DNA of 64,000 bases from Prevotella communis (GTDB lineage: Bacteria > Bacteroidota > Bacteroidia > Bacteroidales > Bacteroidaceae). Each line of letters begins with the position of its first letter. Within the stretch, counting starts at the first letter, position 1. Both the position numbers and the translations under genes were made by a program. The notes under the pieces were generated by a model, which worked only from the letters and a program-made list of their open reading frames with translations, was not told the origin of the DNA and ran no database searches. Of the stretch, positions 25,044-34,867 are shown in pieces. The stretch covers positions 3,503,700 to 3,567,699 of the forward strand of contig NZ_CP091792.1 of the NCBI RefSeq assembly GCF_022024115.1. The letters run 5' to 3'.

Positions 25044-27497
25044 CTAAGGTATCACCACTTTACGACCGTTTATAATATAAAGTCCCTTATTCAGCCCGCC
25101 ACGGTTGCCCATGCGGCGACCTGACAGGTCATAGATTCGTTTTTCAGCAGACTGCATCATCCTTTCCTGCGACATAGGCAGTTCGTGAATGGCATCAGTC
25201 TTTTGTGAACTGTTAAGCGGAAACAGCATCCACTGACGATGAATGGGGGCGGCGTTGCCGTCCTGATACTGCCAAACAGAGACTACGGTTCCCGGGGCTG
25301 TTGACTCATTATTGAGGTCGAAGGCGTGACTATGCCCCTTCTTAGCCAGAATCTTATAATATGGATAGTCAACGACTTCTATATAGAAATCTTGCTCGTC
25401 GGCCTCGCTCTTCGCAGCGGTAAGCGTAGAGCTGCTCAGGTTACGATGAGCCGTGAGCCGCAGTCCGAGTGCGTTTTGCAAGCCATAGGTACCATTGCCA
25501 AGGTCGGAGAGCATCCAGCGCTGGGCATCACCGTAGTCTATGTCCTGAATAGTCACCCTGCTGCCCGTTGCCGAGACGGCCCGCGAGGTCTCATGTCGAG
25601 GAATAATCAGATATTCACACCCGTCGCGCAGCAGGCTGTCTGGTTCTGCGACCGCACACTGGGTAGGTATAATAAATGTCATGATAGACTGGGCAGGCAT
25701 GATGACCTTCATTTCACTGCCATTAAGGGTAACGCCACTCTTCGTGCTGGTCAGATTCTCGCTGGCCGAAGTGCGGTAAGCCTTGATACTTGTAAGCGCA
25801 GGCAGGTCGGGAAAGAGCGACAGGTCAATATTGTGGATTGCTTTTGTACCTTCGTTGAGCACCACGAGCACCAACGTATCGCGGGCGGCATTAACGGCAG
25901 CCAGCGTCTTCGGACAGGGCGATGTAATGATGTCGTAGCCGTGCTTAATGAAGCGTGAGCACTGCTGGCGCACGTAGTAGTTCTTCACCTTGGCGTAAGT
26001 CTGGTCGGCAAAACTGCCGCGAATGGTACACCACTGGTCATTGGCCTCTTCCATATACTGCCAGTCAATCCACGCCTCAGGCTGTATGTAGCGCATATCG
26101 TCAAGCAGTCGCTGCGCCATGCTGAGATTGCCGCCAATGCCGTTGCCACCACTACCCGTCTCGCTCATCCAAAGGGGCATATCAGACTGATGGGCCAGGA
26201 ATGCCAGGCGCGAACGGTCGGCATTATTGCCGGAATAGGTGTGGGTGTTCCACTGGCCCACCTTCGACAGCACACCGGCATTCTTATATTGCTTGAAGCC
26301 CTCTACGGAGAGTCCTATATTGGTCTCGTCGGATGCCGAGATAACCGTGCTGAGTCCTGAGGCTTTTAGGATAGGCTCTAATACACGGATGAACTTTATC
26401 TGCGAGGCATAGTCGAAATGACAGCCTTCCTGCGGACCGTTGGCATACCAGAAATTAGTGACCGACTCATTAAAGGGCTCCAGGGTCTTGAACTCAATGC
26501 CGTATTCGTCCTTGTAGTGCTTGCAGACATCCACCAGATAATGTGCAAACTCCTCGTAATACTCTGGCTTCAGATTGTCTTTTCCGCCATCCACATTGCC
26601 GCTGCAGCAACCGCTGTAGGTCATGTAATAAGGACAGGAGTTGCTGAAGGCTTCAAACACGGCATCGGGGCGCAGCTCCTTGATTTTCAGCATAATCTTT
26701 CGCTGGGCAGCATCGCGGTCCCAATGATACTCATCGCCACTGAAGTCCTTGAAACCTTCCATCTCAGCACGCAGGCCCTTGCCTCTGCCCATATGGTGCA
26801 GGTCGCAATGACTGTTCTCGGGGTCGTCGCCACCGCCAATGTTATAGCGGAAATGGGTGTAATTAAGGCCGGTGGGACTGACAAGCCACTTCACGATTTC
26901 CGTGATTTTCTCGTCCGACCACTTGCCACACTGGCCTGCCCACCAGCAAAGCGACACGCCCCAGCCATCGAAATGCTGGCGCACCACCTGCGGATTAACC
27001 ATATAAGTAAGGGTATCAACAGGGGGCGTGGCATTGACTTTGCTGCCAAAATACCATAGGTGCTTCATGTCCGACCCGTCTTTGTCGGAAAACACCTTCT
27101 GGTGACCGTCGTTACTGTCTGTACCCAGATATTTGTTATTGGATTTGCAACGCAGTTTTACGTATTGGCTCATGCCTGGTTCAATCAGGAATTTTGCCTC
27201 AGCCAGAGAAGAGTCGGCAACGAAAACCGTGTTCCATTGTCTCGACTGCGACAGGAAAGCTTTTTGTCCGTCCACCTGTATGGAATAATATCCTGTTCCA
27301 TCGGGTATCAACGTCATCTTCTGTGGATTGGATTTTGTGGATGCCTCAATCCATCCGCCATTATCAGTACCTTTCTCCAAGTGATTACCACTGCTATGCA
27401 TCACATACAACGTCGTTGGCTCGCTGAAACTGGTCTGAGCCCAACCGGCAACAGCCGCTACCATGGTTGTTGCCAAAAACAAAAGACATCTCTTCAT
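25044..27497 (-). CDS. GH30 family glycosidase with lectin-like domains
   Basis: This 817-residue secreted enzyme has a signal peptide (MKRCLLFLATTMVAAVAGWA), a beta-trefoil-like N-terminal domain (about 25-155) and a GH30 barrel. The barrel starts at FDGWGVSLCWWAGQC, with acid/base candidate Glu344 in PFNES and nucleophile candidate Glu446 in WMSETG. A C-terminal ricin-type domain (about 660-780) and a short tail with IYDLSGRRM and GLYIINGRKVV, common at the end of Prevotella surface enzymes, follow. The FDGWG/WWAGQCGKW pattern recalls endo-beta-1,6-galactanases. An upstream ATG at 27599 would lie 5' of the promoter and is rejected. Confidence 0.85.
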   Translation of the reverse strand: MKRCLLFLATTMVAAVAGWAQTSFSEPTTLYVMHSSGNHLEKGTDNGGWIEASTKSNPQKMTLIPDGTGYYSIQVDGQKAFLSQSRQWNTVFVADSSLAEAKFLIEPGMSQYVKLRCKSNNKYLGTDSNDGHQKVFSDKDGSDMKHLWYFGSKVNATPPVDTLTYMVNPQVVRQHFDGWGVSLCWWAGQCGKWSDEKITEIVKWLVSPTGLNYTHFRYNIGGGDDPENSHCDLHHMGRGKGLRAEMEGFKDFSGDEYHWDRDAAQRKIMLKIKELRPDAVFEAFSNSCPYYMTYSGCCSGNVDGGKDNLKPEYYEEFAHYLVDVCKHYKDEYGIEFKTLEPFNESVTNFWYANGPQEGCHFDYASQIKFIRVLEPILKASGLSTVISASDETNIGLSVEGFKQYKNAGVLSKVGQWNTHTYSGNNADRSRLAFLAHQSDMPLWMSETGSGGNGIGGNLSMAQRLLDDMRYIQPEAWIDWQYMEEANDQWCTIRGSFADQTYAKVKNYYVRQQCSRFIKHGYDIITSPCPKTLAAVNAARDTLVLVVLNEGTKAIHNIDLSLFPDLPALTSIKAYRTSASENLTSTKSGVTLNGSEMKVIMPAQSIMTFIIPTQCAVAEPDSLLRDGCEYLIIPRHETSRAVSATGSRVTIQDIDYGDAQRWMLSDLGNGTYGLQNALGLRLTAHRNLSSSTLTAAKSEADEQDFYIEVVDYPYYKILAKKGHSHAFDLNNESTAPGTVVSVWQYQDGNAAPIHRQWMLFPLNSSQKTDAIHELPMSQERMMQSAEKRIYDLSGRRMGNRGGLNKGLYIINGRKVVIP

Positions 27498-27523
27498 ATT
27501 ACTTATTATGATTAATCGTGATG

Positions 27524-27531
27524 CAAAGATA
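27524..27531 (-). promoter_or_regulatory. Promoter -7 box of the GH30 gene
   Basis: The minus-strand TATCTTTG lies 26 bases upstream of the ATG at 27497. Confidence 0.65.
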
Positions 27532-27580
27532 TAAAATTTAATCAAAATAAAACACAAAATACGAAAAATCACCACATAAA

Positions 27581-27612
27581 AAAATGTACGCACGTGCATG
27601 TGCGTACATTTT
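27581..27612 (-). terminator. Terminator of secDF
   Basis: A perfect 13-bp stem AAAATGTACGCAC / GTGCGTACATTTT with a 6-base loop (GTGCAT) lies 23 bases past the secDF stop, followed on the minus strand by more T. Confidence 0.92.
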
Positions 27613-27635
27613 CTTATATTAAGAACTTAGTCGTC

Positions 27636-30600
27636 TTATTTTGCAGCCTCAACAGGCTCTGTTGTCAAGTCCTCCATGCGGTCCTTACGGCTCATGGTGA
27701 GATAAGCTGTAGGAGCAGCGATGAAGATAGAAGACAGCGTGCCGAATACAACACCAAGAATCATGGCGAAGGCGAATGAGCGGATGCTGTCGCCACCCAG
27801 GAAGAAGATAGTGAGCAGCACGATTAACGTGGTCACTGAGGTGTTGATGGTACGAGCCAGGGTCTGGTTCAGTGAATCATTGAACAGACGCTTGCGGTCG
27901 CGCTTAGCATAGAGCTGCATGTTCTCACGGATACGGTCGAATACCACCACCTTATCGTTGATAGAGTAACCGATAACGGTCAGGATAGCACCGATAAAGG
28001 TCTGGTCTATTTCGAGCGACATGGGCACCCATGTGTGGAGCAGTGAGAAGAAGCCGATAACAACCAGTGCATCAAGACTCAGAGCAACGATAGAACCGAT
28101 AGAGAAGGCTACGTTGCGGAAGCGGAGCAGGATGTAGAGGAAGATGGCAATCAGAGCCAGGATAACGCTGATGATAGCGCTACGAGTGATGGTCTTTGCC
28201 ACAGAAGGACCTACCTTTGTTGAGCTAACGATGGTACCCTTAGAGGTATCCTCTTCGTTGGCAGGAGGTGTGCGGAAGTCTTCCTTGCTGGTCTCAGCCT
28301 TGATCAGCTCAGCCTTGCTCAGTACGCTGTAGATGCTGTCCTCAATCACGTCGTCAACCACAGGGCTGTTTACGTCGTAGTCCCAGTTGGTAGAGATACG
28401 AACGGTGCGGTTAGAGGCATCACCCAGGGCGATGATAGTGGTGCTGGCAGGAGAACCGGGGTTAGCGCTCTGCTCGTCGTTCTGAGCGAATACGCCATCG
28501 AATGCAGCACGTACATCCTCAACGGGTACTTCCTTATCGAGTACTACAACATAGTTACGACCACCGGTGAAGTCAATGCTCTTGCTGACGCCACGGAAGA
28601 AGAAGCTAATGCAGAATACAACAATAGCGACTGCCCATACAGCGTAAGACACCTTGAATGAGCCCATGAAGTTGAATTTTGTTCCCTGCATCAGGTTCTT
28701 AGACAGAGGTGTAGAGAAGGTGAGCTTCTGCCACTTGTCGTTCTTCATCTGACGATCGTAAACCAGACGGGTCATGAATACAGCGGTGAAGAACGATACG
28801 CAGATACCGATGATCAGCGTCGTTGCGAAACCACGGATAGGACCTGTACCAACTACGAACAGGATGATACCTGTGAGCAGTGATGTCAAGTTAGAGTCGA
28901 AGATAGCTGAGAAAGCGTTAGAGTAACCCAGGTTCAGGGCCTCCTTGATGTTCAAGCCCTTGCGCAACTCTTCCTTCGTACGTTCGTAGATCAGCACGTT
29001 AGCATCCACAGCCGTACCCAGTGTCAACACGATACCTGCAATACCAGGCATGGTCAGCGCTGCTTGGAACGAGCTCAGAATACCCAGCGTGAAGAACAGG
29101 TTGAACAGCAGGGCACAGTTGGCCAGCATACCAGGAATCCAGTTGTAGAGCAGCACCATCACAACCATCAGCAGCACAAAGGCTACGATGAATGAAATAA
29201 CACCCTGCTGGATTGACTGAGCACCGAGTGAAGGACCTACCATCTGGTAAGAAGCAACACGCAGAGGAGCAGGCATCTTACCTGAGTTCAGAGTGTTAGC
29301 CAAGTCCTTGGTGTCGGCCTGAGTGAAGCGACCAGAGATCTGTGAGCTACCACCAGGAATCTCACCGTTTACGCGAGGAGCACTGTAAACCACCTCGTCG
29401 AGGACGATAGCGATAGCGCGACCTACGTTCATCTTAGTCAGGTTAGCCCAGATGCGGGTACCCTCAGTATTCATCTGCATAGAAACCACAGGACCTACAT
29501 TACCAATCTCGTTGCTGTAGTCGTCCTTAGCGGTTGTCACCACGTCACCTGTCAGAGGAGCCTTTCCGTTAGGATCGTTCACCTTGATAGCATAGAGGTG
29601 CAGCACCTTGGTCTTCTTGCCAGTCTCGGGATTCTCGATCTTGCTGACCTTAGCATCCCAGTAGAGGCGCATCTCCTTGGGGAGCACCTTCTTGGCAATC
29701 TCTGAATAGATAACCTTATTGACCTCAGCAGTATCTGTAACGCGGGCATAACCTACGTCGCAGAGGCTCTCTGTGTGATAGGGGTCATTCACTACGAGGT
29801 AGTTCAGCAGGCTCTTTGCCTGATTGTTGTTGCCAGCCTCAGCAGCAGCGAGGTCTTTCTTAGCAGCCAGGTCGAGGGCATTAACGGTATCGTTTGCCTC
29901 TACAGCCTCTGCCTCAGCAACAGCGGCGGTATCCTCCTTAGCCTCAGCCTTGATGTCGCTAATCTCAGCCAAGTAAGCAGAGTGCAACTGACCGATGAAA
30001 GGCATAGCCTCTTCGCGCATGTAGGTCTCATGGAACTGCAGGTCAGCACTTCCTGACAACAGCTTCAGGATACGATCCTTATCTTTCTTGGCGCCTGGCA
30101 TTTCAACCATGATACGGCTCTGGCCGCTCAGCTTCTGGATGTTTGGCTGAGCCACGCCGAACTTATCTACACGGGTACGAACCACGGTCTCGGCGTTGTC
30201 GATAGCAGCATCAACCTCTGCCTGCAGGGCAGCGATAACCTGCTCGTCGGTGCTCTTGGTGTTCACCTTGTCACGCATCTGCTGTGTAGCGAAGATGGTG
30301 TTCAGCTGACGACCACCACCAAACTCCTTCCAGCGCTCTACGAAGAGGCTGATGAAGTCTGACTGACTCTTCTCCTCGTCCTTCACGGCAGCCTCGAATG
30401 CCTTACGGTAGCCCTCGTCGGTCTTGTGACCAGCCAGGAAGTCTACGATGTCAGGCACTGACACTTCCAGAATAACGTTCATACCGCCCTTCAGGTCAAG
30501 ACCCAGGCCAATTTCCATCTCACGGCACTCGTCAAGACTCCAAGCTCCGAGCCATACATGGTCCTCAGATGACAGCGAGTCCAAATACTCGTCGGCTGCC

Positions 30601-30734
30601 TTATCTCCCAGTTCAGCGCGCAGTGCCTCAGCCTTGTTTTCAAAGTGGCGAGTCACAAACGAGAACGAAAGATAGAAGCAGCACACAAGAATGAGTGCAA
30701 CTGCAATAAATCTTACAATTCCTTTGTTTTGCAT
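27636..30734 (-). CDS. secDF: Protein translocase subunit SecDF (fused)
   Basis: This 1032-residue inner-membrane protein is the natural SecD-SecF fusion of Bacteroidota. The SecD half has an N-terminal helix, DLKGGMNVILEVSVPD near residue 80, large periplasmic domains and six-helix RND-like membrane segments (GTAVDANVLIYERTKEELRKG). The SecF half starts about residue 690 (SKSIDFTGGRNYVV) and ends with GYSINDKVVVFDRIREN and four more helices. It uses the proton gradient to complete Sec-dependent export. An Ala/Glu-rich insert (about residues 250-290) interrupts the first periplasmic domain. Confidence 0.97.
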   Translation of the reverse strand: MQNKGIVRFIAVALILVCCFYLSFSFVTRHFENKAEALRAELGDKAADEYLDSLSSEDHVWLGAWSLDECREMEIGLGLDLKGGMNVILEVSVPDIVDFLAGHKTDEGYRKAFEAAVKDEEKSQSDFISLFVERWKEFGGGRQLNTIFATQQMRDKVNTKSTDEQVIAALQAEVDAAIDNAETVVRTRVDKFGVAQPNIQKLSGQSRIMVEMPGAKKDKDRILKLLSGSADLQFHETYMREEAMPFIGQLHSAYLAEISDIKAEAKEDTAAVAEAEAVEANDTVNALDLAAKKDLAAAEAGNNNQAKSLLNYLVVNDPYHTESLCDVGYARVTDTAEVNKVIYSEIAKKVLPKEMRLYWDAKVSKIENPETGKKTKVLHLYAIKVNDPNGKAPLTGDVVTTAKDDYSNEIGNVGPVVSMQMNTEGTRIWANLTKMNVGRAIAIVLDEVVYSAPRVNGEIPGGSSQISGRFTQADTKDLANTLNSGKMPAPLRVASYQMVGPSLGAQSIQQGVISFIVAFVLLMVVMVLLYNWIPGMLANCALLFNLFFTLGILSSFQAALTMPGIAGIVLTLGTAVDANVLIYERTKEELRKGLNIKEALNLGYSNAFSAIFDSNLTSLLTGIILFVVGTGPIRGFATTLIIGICVSFFTAVFMTRLVYDRQMKNDKWQKLTFSTPLSKNLMQGTKFNFMGSFKVSYAVWAVAIVVFCISFFFRGVSKSIDFTGGRNYVVVLDKEVPVEDVRAAFDGVFAQNDEQSANPGSPASTTIIALGDASNRTVRISTNWDYDVNSPVVDDVIEDSIYSVLSKAELIKAETSKEDFRTPPANEEDTSKGTIVSSTKVGPSVAKTITRSAIISVILALIAIFLYILLRFRNVAFSIGSIVALSLDALVVIGFFSLLHTWVPMSLEIDQTFIGAILTVIGYSINDKVVVFDRIRENMQLYAKRDRKRLFNDSLNQTLARTINTSVTTLIVLLTIFFLGGDSIRSFAFAMILGVVFGTLSSIFIAAPTAYLTMSRKDRMEDLTTEPVEAAK

Positions 30735-30781
30735 TGTTTTATTTTTAGTTTATTATATATATAATCGCGTTATTGAGCCTG

Positions 30782-30789
30782 CAAATATA
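30782..30789 (-). promoter_or_regulatory. Promoter -7 box of secDF
   Basis: The minus-strand TATATTTG matches TAnnTTTG, 47 bases upstream of the ATG. Confidence 0.5.
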
Positions 30790-30838
30790 GTGATAATTTT
30801 ACACATTTGAAAATTTTTTGGCTATTTTCATACATTTT

Positions 30839-31933
30839 TTATTGATTCCGCGCCTTTTTCAACCAACAAACGATGGGATAATGGTCGCTGGCATCCATTT
30901 CGTTATCTACGTAACAGCGTACGGGCTCGTAATCATCTGAGCACATCATATGGTCTATACGGAGATTAAAGCCCTTCCGATTAAATGACAGACCAAGACC
31001 GCAACCTGCTGATACAAAGCAGTCATTCAGATGGGTAGCAACGGTATGACGGGTATAGGAAACAGGCGTATCGTTGAAGTCGCCACAGAGGATAATGGGA
31101 TAGCTACTGTGCGTTTCCACAAACTCATTGACCGTCCTTGCTTGAATCGCACGGTCGGCCATATGCAGCGATAGTTTCTTCAGGATATACCACAACTCAG
31201 CCTCCGCAGAATCGCGCTCCACTTCGCCCTTCAGCACCTCCTGATAGCGATTACGCTCCTCACTGGAAAGATGGGTACTCTCCAGGTGGTTGTTGACAAC
31301 GATAACCGTGTCTTCCTCAACTTGCAGGAAATAGGCTATCGCACCATTGCTTCTTGACGACATGGGGAGGCGTTCCTTACGGATGATAGGGTAACGGGTA
31401 TGGATGCCTATCGCGTTGAAAATAACGTCATTAGAGAAATGGATGGTATCGTTGTAGGGATAGAGTTCCTTCATCTTTTCAAAGCCATTTCCACCCTTGC
31501 CTCCCATGTCTTCCTGCAAACACACGATATCGGCATCTATCCGTTTCAGATAGCCAGCCACCGTATCAACAGCCTGCTCGTATTTATAGTTGCCGCCAAA
31601 GCCACAGACATTATACGACACCACCTTGATACCTTCTGCAGGCGGTTCTTTATCAGCATTGAAATTGATAGGGAAATAGGTACGTATGGGTGCATACGCG
31701 AGCACCAGTCCCACAACGGGAATCCATACACGTTTCCATTTGAAGATAACCCAGATGGGTATAAACAGGATATTGGCTACTACGGCGAAGGGAAGAAACA
31801 TGCCCAGACATGCCAGCATAGGATGATCTACAGGATCAATCCTGTCGCTATAGCCAACCAGCAACAGCAGCAAGACTGTCACCACACTGGCTCCCGTCAG
31901 CACGCCAACCAATATATTCTTGATAACCTTCAC
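30839..31933 (-). CDS. Endonuclease/exonuclease/phosphatase family protein, membrane anchored
   Basis: This 364-residue protein has three N-terminal membrane helices (about 1-90) followed by an EEP domain on the far side: SYNVCGFGG, VCLQED, NNHLESTHL, LCGDFNDTP (metal and catalytic Asp/Asn) and SDHYPIV with the catalytic His. The family includes phospholipase C-like, nuclease and phosphodiesterase enzymes; the substrate is unknown. It lies 11 bases downstream of the rhomboid gene and is cotranscribed with it. Confidence 0.88.
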   Translation of the reverse strand: MKVIKNILVGVLTGASVVTVLLLLLVGYSDRIDPVDHPMLACLGMFLPFAVVANILFIPIWVIFKWKRVWIPVVGLVLAYAPIRTYFPINFNADKEPPAEGIKVVSYNVCGFGGNYKYEQAVDTVAGYLKRIDADIVCLQEDMGGKGGNGFEKMKELYPYNDTIHFSNDVIFNAIGIHTRYPIIRKERLPMSSRSNGAIAYFLQVEEDTVIVVNNHLESTHLSSEERNRYQEVLKGEVERDSAEAELWYILKKLSLHMADRAIQARTVNEFVETHSSYPIILCGDFNDTPVSYTRHTVATHLNDCFVSAGCGLGLSFNRKGFNLRIDHMMCSDDYEPVRCYVDNEMDASDHYPIVCWLKKARNQ

Positions 31934-31944
31934 AAGCTCTCAGA

Positions 31945-32880
31945 TCATTTCTCATGACTGGCCTCGAAGAGACGTCTCTTCTCTTCTTTCGACAGACTGT
32001 CGTAGCCACTGACGCGTATCTTATCCAGGATTTTGTCTATCTCCTCCTGACGGGCCTTCTTGCGAGCGTTATACTCCAAATCATCCCCAGTACGAGGGTG
32101 CGTGGTGGTAGTATTCCATCCAGTATTACCCGTACGACTGGTTCCACTCGTATTTCTTGACCACCTGTCGAAGAACTGACGGGTAGCATCAAAATTGAAA
32201 TGGCTGTTAGGACGTTTACGCCAATAGAGTATCAGCAGGAAGCCAAACAGCATACCTCCGATATGGGCCATATGAGCCACACCATCACCAACGCTGCTCA
32301 TAGCCGAGACGAACTCGATGATAGCATAAATAGCTACAAACCACTTTGCCTTAATGGGAATAGGCAGGGGGAAGATAAAGATGCGCTCATTGGGGAAAGT
32401 CATGCCAAAAGCCAACAGGATACCATAGACGGCACCCGAGGCACCTATGGTACTTGAGAGGTTCATAATCTGGTCAACAGTCATCAGGCGCTGTCCGTTT
32501 ACATTCAGCACCTGCGCTGGATCCAGACTCGTCAGACCATCGGCAGCAAACGAGATATACTGCACCATCTCCTGACACAGGCCTGCGCCTACGCCACAGA
32601 AGATGTAATAAAAAATGAATTTCTTAGGACCCCACACATTCTCAATCACGCAGCCAAACATCCACAAGGCAAACATATTGAAGAACAAGTGCGTGAAACC
32701 ACCGTGCAGGAACTGATAGGTGATAAACTGATACACGTGGAAATCGCTGGCCATGAAGAAATGAAGCGCACCCCAGTCCGTCAGACTCTTTCCGCCTAAC
32801 TCAACCACTGATGCCAACAGATAAACCAGCACGTTTATAATGAGCAGATTCCTTGTTACTATCGGTATATTACGAAACAT
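31945..32880 (-). CDS. Rhomboid family intramembrane serine protease
   Basis: This 311-residue protein has six membrane helices carrying the rhomboid dyad: Ser148 in GASGAVYG and His206 in AHMAHIGG. FLHGGFTHLFFNMF supplies the conserved helix-2 HxxxN region. After the last helix it has a soluble tail with a Ser/Thr/Gly-rich linker and a basic/acidic helix (EYNARKKARQEEIDKILDKI) typical of Bacteroidota homologs. It cleaves membrane-spanning substrates; which ones is unknown. It is the first gene of a two-gene unit with the EEP protein. Confidence 0.95.
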   Translation of the reverse strand: MFRNIPIVTRNLLIINVLVYLLASVVELGGKSLTDWGALHFFMASDFHVYQFITYQFLHGGFTHLFFNMFALWMFGCVIENVWGPKKFIFYYIFCGVGAGLCQEMVQYISFAADGLTSLDPAQVLNVNGQRLMTVDQIMNLSSTIGASGAVYGILLAFGMTFPNERIFIFPLPIPIKAKWFVAIYAIIEFVSAMSSVGDGVAHMAHIGGMLFGFLLILYWRKRPNSHFNFDATRQFFDRWSRNTSGTSRTGNTGWNTTTTHPRTGDDLEYNARKKARQEEIDKILDKIRVSGYDSLSKEEKRRLFEASHEK

Positions 32881-32933
32881 CTTGTTGATTTACTTTTTAT
32901 TAGGTTTATTCTTATCTAATTAGTTTCTGGGCG

Positions 32934-32941
32934 CAAAATTA
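32934..32941 (-). promoter_or_regulatory. Promoter -7 box of the rhomboid-EEP unit
   Basis: The minus-strand TAATTTTG lies 53 bases upstream of the rhomboid ATG. Confidence 0.5.
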
Positions 32942-33046
32942 CGAAAAATATCTGTTTTTCAGCACAAAAACAGCCCTTTACACACTTTTTTTCATTAAAA
33001 ATCAATTTTTTTCGGATTTTTTGTTGGTCGTATGAAGATTTCCTAT

Positions 33047-33054
33047 TATTTTTG
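33047..33054 (+). promoter_or_regulatory. Promoter -7 box of hup
   Basis: TATTTTTG matches TAnnTTTG, 56 bases before the HU ATG; the leader is very AT-rich. Confidence 0.55.
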
Positions 33055-33110
33055 CGGTAGATTTTTTTTATAATAACAATTATTATTCACTTTAAAAACC
33101 TTTTTTTATT

Positions 33111-33383
33111 ATGAACAAGACAGAATTGGTAGAGAAGATTGCAGCAGGTGCTGGTATCTCTAAGGTAGACGCAAAGAAGGCTCTTGATGCCACAGTAGCA
33201 GCTATTAAGGACGCCCTGAAGGCTGGTGATAAGGTAGCTCTCGTTGGTTTCGGTACATTCGCTGTTAGCGAGCGCCCCGCACGTGAGGGTATCAACCCCG
33301 CAACAAAGGCTAAGATCAAGATCGCTGCCAAGAAGGTTGCTAAGTTCAAGGCTGGTGCTGAGCTTGCTGACGCTCTGAACTAA
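33111..33383 (+). CDS. hup: HU family DNA-binding protein
   Basis: This 90-residue nucleoid protein has the full classical HU fold: [20 protein letters not shown] helices, the strand [19 protein letters not shown], the arm motif [15 protein letters not shown] and the C-terminal helix [12 protein letters not shown]. It is a single gene with its own promoter and terminator, with strong codon bias. Confidence 0.98.
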   Translation: MNKTELVEKIAAGAGISKVDAKKALDATVAAIKDALKAGDKVALVGFGTFAVSERPAREGINPATKAKIKIAAKKVAKFKAGAELADALN

Positions 33384-33405
33384 TTTTTGTAAAGAAAATT
33401 ACAGA

Positions 33406-33436
33406 GGGATGCACTTTTCGGCGCATCCCTTTTTTA
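33406..33436 (+). terminator. Terminator of hup
   Basis: The stem GGGATGC / GCATCCC, loop of about 10 bases, is followed by seven T; it lies 22 bases past the HU stop. Confidence 0.9.
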
Positions 33437-33478
33437 TTTCCCTTCCGTTTTTTTCAAATCCTTCATCCCCAGACAAGT

Positions 33479-34570
33479 ATGTGGTTCTTACTCTTCATGA
33501 TACTTCCCTTTGCAGGACTTGCCTATGTTGGTTGGCATATATGGGTGCTACTGCCATTGGCCAGTATATGGAAAGGCTTGATTCTGACAACAGGCATCGC
33601 TTGTTTCTTTATGCTGTTCCTCAATTTCAGTGGCGCTTTGGAGAAAATTCCCCTACCCCTTTCGCGTATTCTCTATGAGACAGGTACCACAACGATTCTT
33701 GTCCTGCTCTATCTGGTCATCCTGTTCCTGGTGCTCGACTTGGGCCGACTTGTGCACCTGGTACCTCGTTCGTGGCTTTATGCCAACGGGGTCACATCAG
33801 TGGCTATCCTGGGGATGATGCTCACCGTGTTTCTCTGCGGAAATATCCATTATCACAATAAGGTACGCGTGGCGCTGAACCTGCAGACCACGAAACCCCT
33901 GAAGAAAGACTACACCATCGTGATGGCCAGCGACCTGCACCTGGGTTACCATAACACACGCAGCGATCTGGCCAAATGGGTGGATATGATGAATGCCGAA
34001 CAGCCTGACCTCATTTTGATTGCCGGCGACATCATCGACATCAGCGTACGCCCGTTGTTTGAAGAAAAGATGGCAGAAGAATTCCATCGCCTGCAGGCTC
34101 CCGTCTATGCCTGTCTGGGTAATCATGAATACTATAGTAACGAACCACGCGCACAGCAATTCTATACTGATGCAGGCATCCATCTGCTAAAAGACTCTTG
34201 CGTTGTTGCAGACGACCTCTGTATCATTGGACGCGATGATCGTACCAATAGGCATCGCCTAGCCATCAGAAAACTGATGCAGCAGGCCGACAGTACGAAA
34301 TATCAGATTCTGCTAGATCATCAGCCCTATTATCTGGAACAAGCTGAGCAAGCAGGTATCGACTTCCAACTGAGCGGACATACCCACGAGGGACAGATCT
34401 GGCCTGTCTCATGGATCACCCATCATCTCTACGAATGTTCATGGGGCAGTTATCAACGCAGTAACACCCACTATTACGTCAGTAGCGGTCTTGGCATCTG
34501 GGGAGGCAAATACCGTATTGGCACCCAATCGGAGTATATTGTATTAAAGCTAACGCCTAAACGCCAGTAA
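33479..34570 (+). CDS. Membrane-anchored metallophosphoesterase
   Basis: This 363-residue protein has three to four N-terminal membrane helices (about 1-125) followed by a calcineurin-like phosphoesterase domain. The metal ligands are Asp152 and His154 in ASDLHLGY, Asp184 in AGDIID, Asn215 and His216 in LGNHEYY, and the C-terminal GHTHEGQ. The architecture resembles YkuE/YaeI-type lipid phosphoesterases (some hydrolyse UDP-diacylglucosamine), but the substrate is not proven here. The gene is followed by a hairpin shared with the tRNA. Confidence 0.9.
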   Translation: MWFLLFMILPFAGLAYVGWHIWVLLPLASIWKGLILTTGIACFFMLFLNFSGALEKIPLPLSRILYETGTTTILVLLYLVILFLVLDLGRLVHLVPRSWLYANGVTSVAILGMMLTVFLCGNIHYHNKVRVALNLQTTKPLKKDYTIVMASDLHLGYHNTRSDLAKWVDMMNAEQPDLILIAGDIIDISVRPLFEEKMAEEFHRLQAPVYACLGNHEYYSNEPRAQQFYTDAGIHLLKDSCVVADDLCIIGRDDRTNRHRLAIRKLMQQADSTKYQILLDHQPYYLEQAEQAGIDFQLSGHTHEGQIWPVSWITHHLYECSWGSYQRSNTHYYVSSGLGIWGGKYRIGTQSEYIVLKLTPKRQ

Positions 34571-34601
34571 CTCCAATACTACAGAACTTATTAGAAACAA
34601 A

Positions 34602-34634
34602 AATCCTCTGTAAGAACCTGTCCTACAGAGGATT
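34602..34634. terminator. Bidirectional terminator between the phosphoesterase gene and tRNA-Leu
   Basis: A perfect 11-bp stem AATCCTCTGTA / TACAGAGGATT has an 11-base loop, with a T-rich flank on the plus side (GCTTTTT) and T-rich sequence on the minus side (TTTTGTTTC). Confidence 0.88.
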
Positions 34635-34649
34635 GCTTTTTAAAGCTTG

Positions 34650-34731
34650 TACCCAGACCCGGGGTCGAACCGGGACGGGTTGCCCCACTGGTGTTTGAGA
34701 CCAGCGCGTCTACCGATTCCGCCATCTGGGC
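34650..34731 (-). tRNA. tRNA-Leu (anticodon CAA)
   Basis: On the minus strand an 82-base class II tRNA can be folded. The acceptor GCCCAGA pairs with TCTGGGT (first pair G-U). The D-arm contains AATCGGTAGA, the anticodon stem CTGGT/ACCAG holds the loop CTCAAAC (anticodon CAA), there is a long variable arm, and the T-arm is CCCGG-TTCGACC-CCGGG. The discriminator base is A. CCA is not encoded. Confidence 0.96.
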
Positions 34732-34745
34732 TCTAAAAGCGGGTG

Positions 34746-34753
34746 CAAAGATA
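34746..34753 (-). promoter_or_regulatory. Promoter -7 box of tRNA-Leu
   Basis: The minus-strand TATCTTTG lies 14 bases upstream of the tRNA 5' end. Confidence 0.65.
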
Positions 34754-34867
34754 CGAAGTTTTTTTGAATTACGCAAAATAATATGAAAAAAAACATGAAA
34801 ATAGTTGCATTTGTCAATGTCTTTTTGTAATTTAGCCCCCAAATTAGTTGAACTATTAATCTGCTAT

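Noticed and set aside
34805..34867. N-terminal extension of the mannose-1-phosphate guanylyltransferase
   Set aside because: The extra residues do not resemble the family and read through the AT-rich promoter region; the ATG at 34868 gives the usual distance to the GGRGKRLWP motif.
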